Source: an uncultured Lachnospiraceae bacterium (GTDB taxonomy: Bacteria > Bacillota > Clostridia > Lachnospirales > Lachnospiraceae). Taken from it: 64,000 nt of DNA. A program made the position numbers and the translations under genes. The stretch covers positions 1-64,000 of the forward strand of contig CAJTOL010000010.1 of the NCBI GenBank assembly GCA_910577645.1, written 5' to 3'. Below are positions 1-8,551 of this stretch, one piece after another (positions within the stretch are counted from its first letter, which is position 1; each line of letters opens with the position of its first letter). Under the pieces are notes generated by a model. It made no database searches. It saw nothing but the letters and a program-made list of their open reading frames with translations, and was not told where the DNA came from.

Positions 1-411
1 CTGATTGCGGAAATGGGTTCCTTTGACCTTTTTTCCTCCCCAAAGAAGCTTTATGCCTACTTCGGTCTGGATCCTGCCGTAAAGCAGTCCGGCAAGTTCA
101 ACGGGGACAATGTTCACATGTCCAAGAGAGGGTCCAGCCTTGCCAGACGTATCCTGCATATGGTAGCTCTCAATAACCTTAAGGTGGATAAAGGGACAAA
201 AACACCAGTAAATCCGGTGATCCACAGCTACTATGCCGACAAATGCAAAAGCAAGAAGAAGAACGTGGCTGTCGGGGCTGTCATGCATAAAATCTGCAAC
301 ATCATTTTTGCCATGCTCCGAGATAATAAGCCGTTTACGCTCATCACTCCTCAGGAACACTGTGAGCAGTATTTTGCAGCGCATCCTGACAAAGCACCAA
401 ACGCTGCTTAG
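1..411 (+). CDS. IS110-family transposase, C-terminal part (cut by window edge)
   Basis: The reading frame is open from base 1 and ends at 411, so only the last ~136 residues are present. They match the Transposase_20 (IS116/IS110/IS902) half of an IS110-family DEDD transposase: LIAEMG, the KKLYAYFGLDP segment, QSGKF, then SKRGSSLARRILHMVAL, where the conserved catalytic serine region lies. IS110 enzymes cut and join DNA at sites chosen by a non-coding RNA from the element's own end and make no target duplication. The ATG at 13 is internal to the domain and is not the real start. The element lies in the direction opposite to the tail genes next to it. Family call is secure; the IS110 versus IS1111 subgroup cannot be told from this half. 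Confidence 0.88.
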   Translation: MIAEMGSFDLFSSPKKLYAYFGLDPAVKQSGKFNGDNVHMSKRGSSLARRILHMVALNNLKVDKGTKTPVNPVIHSYYADKCKSKKKNVAVGAVMHKICNIIFAMLRDNKPFTLITPQEHCEQYFAAHPDKAPNAA

Positions 412-540
412 CAGGTTTTAATGAATTTCAAAATTTTCCACATGGGTGGGCTTATTAAAGTTACCCTTTTTACATCAACTACTTGTAAAAAACTTTTTAA
501 ACATTTTTCATTTTACCTATTGACATTTCTTAGCTGGACT
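1..540 (+). mobile_element. IS110-family insertion sequence, right-hand part
   Basis: The transposase end plus an AT-rich non-coding tail (412-544) that stops at the last tail gene. No inverted repeats or target duplication are visible, as expected for this family. The exact right end is not identifiable; it must lie between the transposase stop at 411 and about 545. The tail may hold the right end and, if this is an IS1111-type element, the guide-RNA region. Confidence 0.6.
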
Positions 541-544
541 TTTT

Positions 545-1459
545 TTATATTATCTCGTAGCCGCCGTTTAGCCTGCGGCTTCCATCAAGTTTCCAACTTG
601 CATCTAACTGATTTATTGTTATCATTTCCAAAGGCCCTAACTTTGTAAAGCTATTTACCTCTGTCATCACATTACTTCTCTCATTGGTTTTTACCTGGGG
701 CTCAATCCTGGTATGAAAAAGAATAGAAACTGATTTTTCAGGATGTCCATATAAGGGAATTGTAATCCCGGTTTTTATTATATAGAAAATCTCTTTCTCA
801 ATCCTGGTTCCTGCTCTTAGTCCCATTGGATAAAAATCTTCTAATTCCCCGGTTCCATATCCTGTAAGCTTCAAGGCGCCATCCAGTTTCCACGTGTTGT
901 CCAACAGAAGCCTTTCTAAATTCTTTCTCGGGTAGAATCTCGTATTCAAGCCTATTTTCTCTTTATATGAGATCTCTGTCTCTACTGCTTCCCGGTATAC
1001 TCCCTGGTAAGAAAGCGCCAAATTAGCCGGTATTATCTGCCTTACCATATTTTTTACATAATGAAGAACCCGAAGGGGCTGCTCAAACATCATGATATCC
1101 AGGATGTATTCCCGGAACCTGGAAGCATCCAGTTCATACCCATTCTCCCCCACCCAGCTGGTAAGCTGTTCTGTAAGCCTTTTCAAGGTGTATGGCAGCT
1201 GCTGGTTCCAGGCAATTTGCACCTGAACCCGGCGTTCTTCCAGGCTTGCCCCTGCTTCCGGCTTAATTCCCAAAAGCCTTTCGTACCGTTTCATTCCGTT
1301 TATTCCGGCAGTTAAGATAAAGTTGTCGGAAAGCGCCTGGGCCGCCTCCTCATACAGAAGGTTGAGCTCCGGTTCTTCCGCCTGGGCAATCTGGCCCAAT
1401 TCCAGGGTATTTCCTACCACTGGCGGCAGATAGCTTAACAAATCAACTTTCCTGGGCAT
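545..1459 (-). CDS. Phage tail protein, XkdU/YmfQ-like (DUF2313)
   Basis: 304 residues. The N-terminal ~190 residues fit the DUF2313 (YmfQ/XkdU) family, a baseplate-periphery protein encoded just after the J-like wedge protein in PBSX-type myoviruses: an opening DLLSYLPPVV, the helix ending in YERLLGIKP, then an EERR motif. The C-terminal part repeats WKLDG-x3-L (two clear copies at about 197 and 290, the latter ending the protein), a pattern often found where DUF2313 proteins join fibre-like tails. The start overlaps the XkdT-like stop by 17 bases, consistent with translational coupling. It is the last tail gene before the IS110 end; no fibre gene follows. Confidence 0.82.
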   Translation of the reverse strand: MPRKVDLLSYLPPVVGNTLELGQIAQAEEPELNLLYEEAAQALSDNFILTAGINGMKRYERLLGIKPEAGASLEERRVQVQIAWNQQLPYTLKRLTEQLTSWVGENGYELDASRFREYILDIMMFEQPLRVLHYVKNMVRQIIPANLALSYQGVYREAVETEISYKEKIGLNTRFYPRKNLERLLLDNTWKLDGALKLTGYGTGELEDFYPMGLRAGTRIEKEIFYIIKTGITIPLYGHPEKSVSILFHTRIEPQVKTNERSNVMTEVNSFTKLGPLEMITINQLDASWKLDGSRRLNGGYEII

Positions 1460-2516
1460 AAAACTCCCCCCTTACTGCAATGGCATTTGAAGGAAGAGGA
1501 TAATTTCCGCTTCCTCCGCACAGTCTGGTGTCCGATACATCCAAAATCCCTTCTGTATCCAGGATCCGGCTTTCGATTTGAGACACCCGGACTATGGTAG
1601 TTTCACTGTCCTCCCAATGCCCGTTAAGCTCCTGCAAATATCCGTCTATTGCGGAAAGGATATCAGAAAGGCATCTTTCCAGGCTCCAGCCATTTTGAAA
1701 AAGCAGTCTGGTTTCCACATCTACTTTTACCTCCTCTGCCCCTTCCACCGTGACCTGATGGCCTACAGGGGCCAGGCCGTAGCCTTCCCCGGTGTGTTCC
1801 TCCGGATCAATGTATTCTTTCACCTGCTTCAGCAGCTCCTCCGTAGGAGAACGGTGCTGAGGGGTTATAATCACCAGCTTCACGGTTCCTCCCCCGTTCC
1901 AGACAGGAAATACCTTTACGCCGCCCACCCCGCGGATACCGTTGACCTTCTCCTTGTAGTCCGCTATGTTTCCTCCAAAGGCCTGGGAAGTCAGGCTGTT
2001 AAAATACCGCTGCCTTAAATGTTCGGTCTCTTCTTCCTCTTCCCCCGGAATCAGAAGCTCTGTCAGCTCTGCCTTTGTAAGCCCCCGGATATAGTCAATA
2101 GGCAGGAGGGTTCCAAAGGACTGATTCCCTGCTTCTCCTTCTGTCTCGCATTCCATCTGATAAATCCCTTCTCCCAGCCGTTTTACCGCAGTATAGTTTA
2201 GTAAATCCAGGGAGAAACGGCTTCCCAAAGGAATATCCTGGTTAAATTCCCCTTTTAAAACTGCTCTGGAGGCCTTCTTGGGGACAATGCCCCGTTCCCG
2301 GCACCGGCAGATTAAATATTCTCTGTCCTGGGTATCGGCAAAAGACTGATCAAGCATCCAGTCCAGTTCAATATAAAGGTTCTGAAGCTCTACCGCCGCC
2401 GGAGCCAGAGCATCATAAATAATAGAGCCCTCCCGGGTGTCGATCTGGCCGCACTGGGCCTTTACCCGGGAAAGCATCCGGTTTAAAATAGTTTCATAGG
2501 TCCGATTTTCAAACAT
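1443..2516 (-). CDS. Baseplate J-like protein (XkdT-like)
   Basis: 357 residues, the usual size for the Baseplate_J (gpJ/XkdT) family that forms the wedges of contractile-tail baseplates. The opening (FENRTYETILNRML), the DTREGSIIYDALAPAA segment and the central LRQRYFNSLTSQAFGGN/DYKEKV block are typical. The stop of the upstream XkdS-like gene directly abuts this start (2517/2516), so the pair is probably translated together. It lies in the minus-strand tail operon between the gp25-like DUF2634 gene and the DUF2313 gene, the PBSX order. Product class is confident; which particle it builds depends on the missing fibre genes. Confidence 0.9.
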   Translation of the reverse strand: MFENRTYETILNRMLSRVKAQCGQIDTREGSIIYDALAPAAVELQNLYIELDWMLDQSFADTQDREYLICRCRERGIVPKKASRAVLKGEFNQDIPLGSRFSLDLLNYTAVKRLGEGIYQMECETEGEAGNQSFGTLLPIDYIRGLTKAELTELLIPGEEEEETEHLRQRYFNSLTSQAFGGNIADYKEKVNGIRGVGGVKVFPVWNGGGTVKLVIITPQHRSPTEELLKQVKEYIDPEEHTGEGYGLAPVGHQVTVEGAEEVKVDVETRLLFQNGWSLERCLSDILSAIDGYLQELNGHWEDSETTIVRVSQIESRILDTEGILDVSDTRLCGGSGNYPLPSNAIAVRGEFYAQES

Positions 2517-2927
2517 TTACGTCATCACCTCCTTTTTTATTTCTAAAATCCCCTGGCGGGAATGTACCTGAAAAGTAACAGACAGCCGTTTTCCCTGCTC
2601 TTCAAAAACAAATCCATCCACCTTGTCAATCCGGTCATCCTGCAAAAGCGCCTCCCTGATAACCCGCTTCAGCTCGGATTTGACATAAGAAACAGGCCTT
2701 CCAAAAAGGCCCTCCAGCTCCACGCCGTAATTCCAGCTATAGATCGGATACCGGTAACGTTCTGTATTTAAAATGCAGTAAATGGTTTGGCGCAGCGCGT
2801 CAAGTCCGTCTGTCTTACCCTGTATCCGCCCTGTCTTCTCCCCGCCGCTAATAAGCCGGTAGGTTTTAGACGGGACGGATTCTATGGTAAATCCGTCCCG
2901 CAGATCCATTCTCACATTTGGTGTCAT
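2517..2927 (-). CDS. Baseplate protein XkdS-like (DUF2634, gp25/W-like)
   Basis: 136 residues. The sequence pattern (PSKTYRL, GKTDGLDALRQTIYCILNTERYRYPIYSWNYGVEL) is that of DUF2634/XkdS, the PBSX equivalent of the phage gp25/P2 W baseplate protein that starts sheath polymerisation. The C-terminal part (VTFQVHSRQG) completes the fold. It lies between the DUF2577 gene and the J-like gene, as in PBSX. There are 45 bases to the upstream stop, with a GGAGGGAGACAGG ribosome site before the ATG. Confidence 0.87.
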   Translation of the reverse strand: MTPNVRMDLRDGFTIESVPSKTYRLISGGEKTGRIQGKTDGLDALRQTIYCILNTERYRYPIYSWNYGVELEGLFGRPVSYVKSELKRVIREALLQDDRIDKVDGFVFEEQGKRLSVTFQVHSRQGILEIKKEVMT

Positions 2928-2972
2928 CCTGTCTCCCTCCTTCTTGTCTTTCTCTTTTCGAAAATCTCACAT

Positions 2973-3284
2973 TTAAGAGTATCGATCTAACACCACATAC
3001 TGCTGGGCCCCCCGGCGCTGAAACAGCAATACCTTCTCCCCTGCATTCAGATGATTGTATACCGTTACCTTCTGCCGCTTTCCCTCCACCAGCATTTCTG
3101 TCTGGTAATCCGTCAAGTGTCCCGCCACCCGAAGCTGGGAGGCGCTTAAGCTTCCCTTCAGCTCTTCCACCGTTATCTGTAAAGGGGAAGCACTGGTTAC
3201 GGTTCCGTAAAAAATGTCTGCCATTCCCCTTTCTTCCAGGGCGTTTATAGCCAGAGCCACCATCCCGTCCATCCAGTCACGCAA
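2973..3284 (-). CDS. XkdR-like tail protein (DUF2577)
   Basis: 103 residues, the usual DUF2577/XkdR length. The family is a small OB-like protein of the PBSX tail tip or baseplate hub; its role is inferred from position only. Visible features are FYGTVTSASPLQITVEE near the start of the domain and the closing KVLLFQRRGAQQYVVLDR. The start overlaps the upstream XkdQ-like gene by 8 bases. Confidence 0.82.
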   Translation of the reverse strand: MRDWMDGMVALAINALEERGMADIFYGTVTSASPLQITVEELKGSLSASQLRVAGHLTDYQTEMLVEGKRQKVTVYNHLNAGEKVLLFQRRGAQQYVVLDRYS

Positions 3285-4233
3285 GAAAACCGCCTCCCCT
3301 CAGAGTCAAATCCATGGTGTGAAATCCGTTTTCAAACCGGTGGCTGGCTTTTTCTATCAGCATGTAATGATTGATCTGCTCTTCCCCCAAATCAAGCTGC
3401 ACCGGCAGAAGGCATCCGGGCCGGACCCGGATATCCCCCAGAGCATTTTTCACTGACAGCTTTCTGGTTTTCTGATTATAAAGGGCCAGCAGGGCGTCGG
3501 CTTTTGCCTGTCCGTTTTCCCCTTCCTCTACCTGCTCATAATATTGAAGAACGCCCCATTGGTTGGTATTTCCCGTGTCCTTTGCCAGGTAAATACGGCG
3601 TTTTCCCGCTTCCTTATCCTCCTGGTAAAGCTTTATCTGGTTGCAGGTATCCCCGTCAATGCTGACAGAATAGTCGTAATCCTCAGCGGTTCTATGGCAA
3701 ATCAAAAGATCCAGCTTCATATTTTGGATATTTTTCAGAGTCAGAAAACCGTACTGATCATAGAGCACATACATTTCCCCTGCCTTTTGCAGGGTAATAT
3801 ACAGGGCATTTATGATTACATCAAACAAAGTCTTGTTGGGCTCCCTTCTCTCCTTAATTTTTAGCTTGGTATCTTCTAATTCTCCTGTCTTTAGCTGAAA
3901 ATCCCCGGCTACCATCTGGATAACCTCAGTGGCTGTTTTATTTTTGTACTCGTAGGTATCTTTATTTTTCAGATACCGAAGTTGATCATAGGCAGTGGCA
4001 GACACTATCCTGTCCTTTCCATGCCGGCGTTCAAACAGATATCCGAAAAACACATCCTTCCCATCCACTTTGAGCCCTACAGGGCTTCCTTCCCGGACAG
4101 GGAGTCCGGCATCTGCCAGATAGGAAAACGTCAGCTTTCCCGGCACCCCCTGCCGTTCCCAGTCCAGCTGAACGCTGCCGGTGGTGACCGGGGTATAAAG
4201 ATTCTTATCGTCGCTTATAAATAGTTCGTACAT
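3277..4233 (-). CDS. XkdQ/YqbQ-like tail hub protein
   Basis: 318 residues. It matches the XkdQ/YqbQ family, the PBSX counterpart of the gpD/gp27-type hub that joins the tube to the baseplate. Features are the N-terminal SVQLDWERQGVPGKLTF block, an ATEVIQMVAGDF segment and a LysM-free C-terminal region with the NALGDIRVRPGCLLPVQLDL motif typical of hub proteins. It is preceded by the LysM/XkdP-like gene and overlaps the DUF2577 gene. No lytic catalytic motif is visible, so the 'hydrolase' label sometimes given to this family is not supported here. Confidence 0.82.
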   Translation of the reverse strand: MYELFISDDKNLYTPVTTGSVQLDWERQGVPGKLTFSYLADAGLPVREGSPVGLKVDGKDVFFGYLFERRHGKDRIVSATAYDQLRYLKNKDTYEYKNKTATEVIQMVAGDFQLKTGELEDTKLKIKERREPNKTLFDVIINALYITLQKAGEMYVLYDQYGFLTLKNIQNMKLDLLICHRTAEDYDYSVSIDGDTCNQIKLYQEDKEAGKRRIYLAKDTGNTNQWGVLQYYEQVEEGENGQAKADALLALYNQKTRKLSVKNALGDIRVRPGCLLPVQLDLGEEQINHYMLIEKASHRFENGFHTMDLTLRGGGFLA

Positions 4234-4243
4234 CCTTCTCCCC

Positions 4244-4909
4244 CTATGGTAAAACCAGTACCTGGCCGGGATAAATCAGATTTGGATTTTTGATTTTATC
4301 CTGATTTAATCCATAGATCTCTCTCCAACGGCTTCCGTTTCCCAGTATTCTTTTCGCAATGGCCCACAGACAGTCTCCACGGACTACCGTGTATACCTTG
4401 GGGGACGGGGCCGTCTCAGCAGATCGTTCCTCCGTGGGAGCCGCCGTAATCTCCTCTCCCGGTTCCTGCGGAAGAGGAATAACCGCAATCCCATAATCCT
4501 GGTAAACCTTTAAAGACAGGGACACCGTAATATCCCCTCCCTCCTCTGCATCTTCCGTAATGTCATAATCTTCCAGGGATACCTTTTGATTGGTATCAAA
4601 AAAGGAAGAGCGTCCAGGCCCTTCCCGTATGACAATAAACTGTATGGGAGTTTTTTCATTTTTCATCTGCTCAAAAGCGTCTAAGAAGTATTCCGGCGGT
4701 TCAAAACCGTCTTCATAACTGGCAAAGGGATACCTGCGGATAGGAAGCAGCGCATCCAGGGTTATCTCCGTAAGTCCGGCCGGATTCAGGATATTGATTT
4801 CTTCCCCGTTTATCAGATTCATGGTCTTATTCTGGCCTTTTACCTTCATCTGGATTTTGGATGGAGGAATGGGGAGGCGTAAGCCCCCTAAATAAATTTC
4901 GTATGGCAT
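4244..4909 (-). CDS. XkdP-like tail protein with C-terminal LysM domain
   Basis: 221 residues from the ATG at 4909, chosen because it follows GGAAGGAGTG and lies just past the tape-measure stop; a longer reading from 4948 has no such site. The N-terminal half (GLRLPIPPSKIQMKVKGQN, NLINGEEINILNPAGL) is the XkdP/gp53-like region. The last ~50 residues form a LysM domain (YTVVRGDCLWAIAKRILG, WREIYGLNQD, NPNLIYPGQVL) that binds peptidoglycan or holds the hub together. It is coupled to the tape-measure gene and precedes XkdQ, as in PBSX. Confidence 0.88.
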   Translation of the reverse strand: MPYEIYLGGLRLPIPPSKIQMKVKGQNKTMNLINGEEINILNPAGLTEITLDALLPIRRYPFASYEDGFEPPEYFLDAFEQMKNEKTPIQFIVIREGPGRSSFFDTNQKVSLEDYDITEDAEEGGDITVSLSLKVYQDYGIAVIPLPQEPGEEITAAPTEERSAETAPSPKVYTVVRGDCLWAIAKRILGNGSRWREIYGLNQDKIKNPNLIYPGQVLVLP

Positions 4910-4910
4910 A

Positions 4911-7439
4911 TTAATACACTCCTTCCGCTGCTGTTTCCAGCCGTTCAAAAATAATTCCCTCTAAGTAATTGCCGATTCCGTCTAAATCCATGTTGGAGTT
5001 GACCTGGTTGGTAATTCCTCCCATGTTGACGGTCAGCTCAGCCGTGGTAAACCGGTTGATGACCTCCTGTTCCGCCAGATCCCGCAGGTATTCTAAGTCT
5101 TCGTCAAGCATGGTCATAGAGTCGGCCATGGCGGCAGTGTTGCCGGCGGTGGCCCCGGTGTTATCTCCTATAGTAGAAAGATTCGGTGGAAGTTCCTCAT
5201 AAGGGACTGACTCCGGCGAATAACCGTTTGGATATGTATCATCCTCAGCTTTTTTCTCCTCTTCTCTCTCTGCTTTTGCTGCTTCGATTGCTGCCTCTCT
5301 CTGTGCTCTTGCCTCTTCTACAGCCCTTTTCTTCATTTCATATTCCGTTTGGCGCGCCAGCCTGGCAGCGGCATTTTGTTCTTTCAAAGCCGCCAAGTCT
5401 GCTTCCCGCTGCGCCTGTTTAGCTTGTTCTTCTATAGCTGCGCCTGATGCAAATTCCACATGGGCAATCATTTCAATTGACGTTCCGGTAATACTATTAA
5501 CAGTTGAAATAAAACTGTTAATTCTGTCAATTGCTCCATTCACGAACTCCTGCAAAATGCTTAAACCTTGTACTTTTAAATTTCCAAGAAAGTTTAAAAC
5601 TCCTACTGTAAATGAAGCAAATGTGTACTGCATCATATCAATTGCATTTTGAATATGCATACCTACAGACATAAAAGCGAGTTGAAGACTTTCTGCTTTT
5701 GTCATCACTGCATCAACGCAAACCAGCCAGGCTATCTTTAAGCCTCCTATATGATTAATCCAGGCTATGATAGCAACTATGACAGCTATAATAAGAAGTA
5801 CAATCCATGTTAACGGACACGTTAATAATGCCAGATTGAAGCCGTGTTGAGCCGCTGTTGCGCTGAATGTTGCCGTTGCTTGTCCTTGTGTTGCCATGGC
5901 ATGAGCAGCGGACTGAATCGCTGCAATTCCATCTAAAGTATTTCCTATGGTTCGAACAATATTATATGCTGCAAGTGCACCTTGGTATGCTACTACAGCT
6001 GCTACCACTCCACCAATAGCAGGAAGCAGCCACCAAAAATTTTCTTGTACAAACATAATAGCCTGTCCCATAGCCATTAACGCCTGTGTTGCCATGGAAG
6101 CCATGTTTTGCATTAATAATCCCCCGCTGTTAATCAAATTACCAAAACTTTCTGTCTGGAGCATAGCGCTTAACTGCTGTAAAGCCGGTTGAAATGCCAT
6201 AAATAATTGATTTTTCGCATTATTTGCTGCCTGGCCAAAGGTTATTGGCGTTTGACTAAATTTCTGTTCTGTTTCATCAGCCGCTTGAAACATGGCATTT
6301 TTAATTACCTCTGCCGTTATAGCTCCTTCTGAGGCCAAATTTTTTATCTGTTCTATAGGAACTCCCATATAATCTGCAATATTTTTTACTATTGGCTGAG
6401 CATTTTCCAATACTGTATTCAACTGCTCCCCTTGTAATCCCCCAGCTGCCATAGCTTCTGTAATTTGAAGCATAACTGTATCAATTCCTTGAGCGCTGGT
6501 TCCCGCAATTGCAAAAGATTTATTCAACTGTTCTGTAAAAGCGATTATTTCGTTGGTATTACTAAATACTCCTTGTGTCTGAGTTCCCAGGCTAGTCACA
6601 GTATCTACAGTTGCTTGATATGCCCCTCTGGATCGCTGTGCGGATTCATAAATCCTTTGCAGGAGATTCCCAGATTCGCCAAATTGCTGATTCATTAAAT
6701 CCACTCTCGCTGTTGTCTGCATTATCGTATCGGCAAGCCCTAGGGTCTTTTCTGCATTTGCTATATTAAGAATATTGTCGGCGTAACGTTTTATAAAACT
6801 CCCTAGGCGGCTGGCATTGTTTTTTCCTGCTTGTATTGTTTCATTAAATTGGCTTTGTGCCATAAAATTATCCCGGATGCTTTGCTCCGTCGTCTGTGCA
6901 ATTGAATTTAGCTGGCGGTAAGCTCTATTGGCTTCGCTGATATCCATGCGCTCCAAAGCATTGTTTAACTCTTTTTGAATTTCCACCGCCTGAACCAATT
7001 GACTTCTCATCTCTTCCAGATCATTATTCATCTTATCAGTCCGCAAATTAACAGGTATTTTATCTATCTGTTGAATTCTCATTGCCAATGCCTGAAGTCT
7101 ATTATCTGTAGCCGCCATTTCATTTAACATTCCTGGCGGTACTACTCTCATCTGTCTTGCCTGTGCAGAAATTATCTGTTGCTTTTGATATAATCTCTGG
7201 GCCATCTCATTTGCTGCTTGATATTCCTGGGCAAATCGTGTTTCTCCGCTACTCATAAATACGGGTTGGGTAACCAAATCCCATGATGCTGATCCGGTAT
7301 TAGAGGCACTTAAAGCAGCATCTATAGAATTTTGCACGTTAGCAAAATTATGGTACATTGTTTCTATAGCAGATGCTATAGACTGTAATGCCGGGGTTAT
7401 CTGAGCCTGCATCTCAATTGATACGCTGATTTCTGACAT
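4911..7439 (-). CDS. Tail tape measure protein
   Basis: 842 residues. The N-terminal ~200 residues are helical; residues ~210-430 carry the tape_meas_nterm-type domain (SLGTQTQGVFSNTNEIIAFTEQL, an AMAAGGLQGEQLN block, then GVPIEQIKNLASEGAITAEV). Strongly hydrophobic stretches near the middle (FWWLLPAIGGVVAAVVAY and a second one about 60 residues on) are the membrane-like helices usual in tape measures, followed by a charged Ala/Glu/Arg coiled coil (~650-715). It sets tail length; if about 0.15 nm per residue applies, a tail near 125 nm would result (inference). Two intrinsic terminators lie between it and the upstream cargo genes, which is unusual for an operon member. Confidence 0.92.
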   Translation of the reverse strand: MSEISVSIEMQAQITPALQSIASAIETMYHNFANVQNSIDAALSASNTGSASWDLVTQPVFMSSGETRFAQEYQAANEMAQRLYQKQQIISAQARQMRVVPPGMLNEMAATDNRLQALAMRIQQIDKIPVNLRTDKMNNDLEEMRSQLVQAVEIQKELNNALERMDISEANRAYRQLNSIAQTTEQSIRDNFMAQSQFNETIQAGKNNASRLGSFIKRYADNILNIANAEKTLGLADTIMQTTARVDLMNQQFGESGNLLQRIYESAQRSRGAYQATVDTVTSLGTQTQGVFSNTNEIIAFTEQLNKSFAIAGTSAQGIDTVMLQITEAMAAGGLQGEQLNTVLENAQPIVKNIADYMGVPIEQIKNLASEGAITAEVIKNAMFQAADETEQKFSQTPITFGQAANNAKNQLFMAFQPALQQLSAMLQTESFGNLINSGGLLMQNMASMATQALMAMGQAIMFVQENFWWLLPAIGGVVAAVVAYQGALAAYNIVRTIGNTLDGIAAIQSAAHAMATQGQATATFSATAAQHGFNLALLTCPLTWIVLLIIAVIVAIIAWINHIGGLKIAWLVCVDAVMTKAESLQLAFMSVGMHIQNAIDMMQYTFASFTVGVLNFLGNLKVQGLSILQEFVNGAIDRINSFISTVNSITGTSIEMIAHVEFASGAAIEEQAKQAQREADLAALKEQNAAARLARQTEYEMKKRAVEEARAQREAAIEAAKAEREEEKKAEDDTYPNGYSPESVPYEELPPNLSTIGDNTGATAGNTAAMADSMTMLDEDLEYLRDLAEQEVINRFTTAELTVNMGGITNQVNSNMDLDGIGNYLEGIIFERLETAAEGVY

Positions 7440-7480
7440 ACGTTTCCTCCTTTCTCGCCCTGATTTTTTGGCATATAAAA

Positions 7481-7506
7481 GGATGTCGCTTTCTTTTACG
7501 ACATCC
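7481..7506 (-). terminator. Intrinsic terminator just upstream of the tape measure gene
   Basis: On the minus strand GGATGTCG and CGACATCC pair perfectly around a 10-base loop and are followed by TTTTATAT. It lies between the cargo genes and the tape measure start, so it would stop transcripts arriving from the chaperone side. Confidence 0.65.
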
Positions 7507-7534
7507 CCTTTGATTTATTCTTCCTTTTAAAAAA

Positions 7535-7558
7535 GGCATCCGGAATATTCCAGATGCC
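7535..7558 (-). terminator. Second intrinsic terminator, tandem with 7481-7506
   Basis: A 24-base near-perfect palindrome (GGCATCTGGAAT / ATTCCGGATGCC on the minus strand, one G-T pair) is followed by TTTTTT. Two strong terminators in tandem mark the end of the cargo segment. Confidence 0.75.
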
Positions 7559-7635
7559 GAAATACTTATAACTCATGGCTCACAGTTTTTTTATTCTCTA
7601 ATAGTTTCTCTTGTATTTTCATCATTTTTATACTA

Positions 7636-7764
7636 TCAGTGGAAGTCCCTCAAAAGTCCATATGCTTTTTTGGGGGCATGATCTAATATAAAATCTGGGG
7701 TTCCTCCTTCGTAATACATTGCTCTGGCTTCAATTTCCTTAGTTTCCTTCCCAAAGATTCCCAT
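7636..7764 (-). CDS. Small protein, 42 residues, unknown function
   Basis: An ATG at 7764 follows AGAGGAAGTAACC, a good ribosome site, and opens a 42-residue frame beginning MGIFGKETKEIEARAMYYEG. The opening MGIFGK-x-KEI recalls the start of the PH-like 'GLFGKKKEI' proteins related to the neighbour upstream, so this may be a shortened copy of such a gene; that is an inference. It sits 45 bases after the stop of the PH-like gene and before the tandem terminators, and would be the last gene of the cargo transcript. No membrane segment. Confidence 0.5.
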   Translation of the reverse strand: MGIFGKETKEIEARAMYYEGGTPDFILDHAPKKAYGLLRDFH

Positions 7765-7809
7765 GGTTACTTCCTCTTTTAAATTCTGGATACTTTGCAG
7801 TTAATCAAT

Positions 7810-8445
7810 TTATAAATCGACCTCATAATTCTGCACAGGAATCAATGCTTTTACTTTTTTCAATCTTTGCTTAGCATCACTCTCCGCTAACGCAATTAAA
7901 TTTCCGCCTCCATTTTTATATGTTCCCATATCGAAGCATATAGACTCCATTGCTCCCGATTTATTTATATAATTGATAATAAAATACATGGTAACTTCCA
8001 GGTTCTTCTTTGATGTTCTGCTGCCAATGATAGCGCCCGCCGGACCGAACAAAAATCCTCCCACTGCGCCTCCTACTAAACTGTTTTTTAACTCCACCCG
8101 GATCTCAGAATCCTGTTTTACCATCACATCCCGCAATCTGTTAATGTCAATGTTAAACTTTGCGCCGCCGCCTTCAATTGTAATCTGATCTTTAAAAAAG
8201 GTGATTGTAGCCGTTGTCTCGCCAATAGGAAGGCCTGCAATGTGAGTACCTGTAAATATCTCTATTGCATTAATGGTCTTTAAGTATTCTTCCCTCTTCT
8301 TTTTAGGTGACTTTGTAGGCATAAAAAAGAATGTGACAGCGGCAAATGCCCAGCAGACAATGCCCCCAGGAACAACACTCACACTATAAAACATAACTCC
8401 TAAAATAATAAAAATCACTACAAAAATCCCTTTTATAATTTTCAT
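7810..8445 (-). CDS. Membrane-anchored PH-like/glycine-zipper protein (tail-operon cargo)
   Basis: 211 residues from the ATG at 8445, preferred over a start 24 codons upstream because GGAAGGCAGG precedes it. Two hydrophobic helices lie at about 5-23 and 28-42, then a soluble domain: HIAGLPIGE, a GGGAKFNI strand, KQDSEI, and the glycine-rich GAVGGFLFGPAGAIIGSR at about 125-142. This combination is common in small bacterial PH-like (bPH/SHOCT-associated) proteins of Clostridia, usually of unknown role. It is not a known tail component. Its own promoter (8478-8505) and downstream terminators suggest a cargo gene, possibly expressed while the tail genes are silent. Confidence 0.6.
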   Translation of the reverse strand: MKIIKGIFVVIFIILGVMFYSVSVVPGGIVCWAFAAVTFFFMPTKSPKKKREEYLKTINAIEIFTGTHIAGLPIGETTATITFFKDQITIEGGGAKFNIDINRLRDVMVKQDSEIRVELKNSLVGGAVGGFLFGPAGAIIGSRTSKKNLEVTMYFIINYINKSGAMESICFDMGTYKNGGGNLIALAESDAKQRLKKVKALIPVQNYEVDL

Positions 8446-8477
8446 AATAACCTGCCTTCCCTTTGTCTGTTTTTTAC

Positions 8478-8505
8478 ATTGTACCATGAACACTAAACTT
8501 GTGAA
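8478..8505 (-). promoter_or_regulatory. Candidate promoter of the cargo gene
   Basis: Minus strand TTCACA, 16 bases, TACAAT, starting transcription ~25 bases before the cargo gene's ribosome site. The -35 lies within a broken palindrome whose arms GAACACT and AGTGTTC flank about 20 bases, which could be an operator. Confidence 0.45.
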
Positions 8506-8551
8506 ATACCTCGTCAAGTGTTCATATTATATCATATCCCCCCTCTACTTT

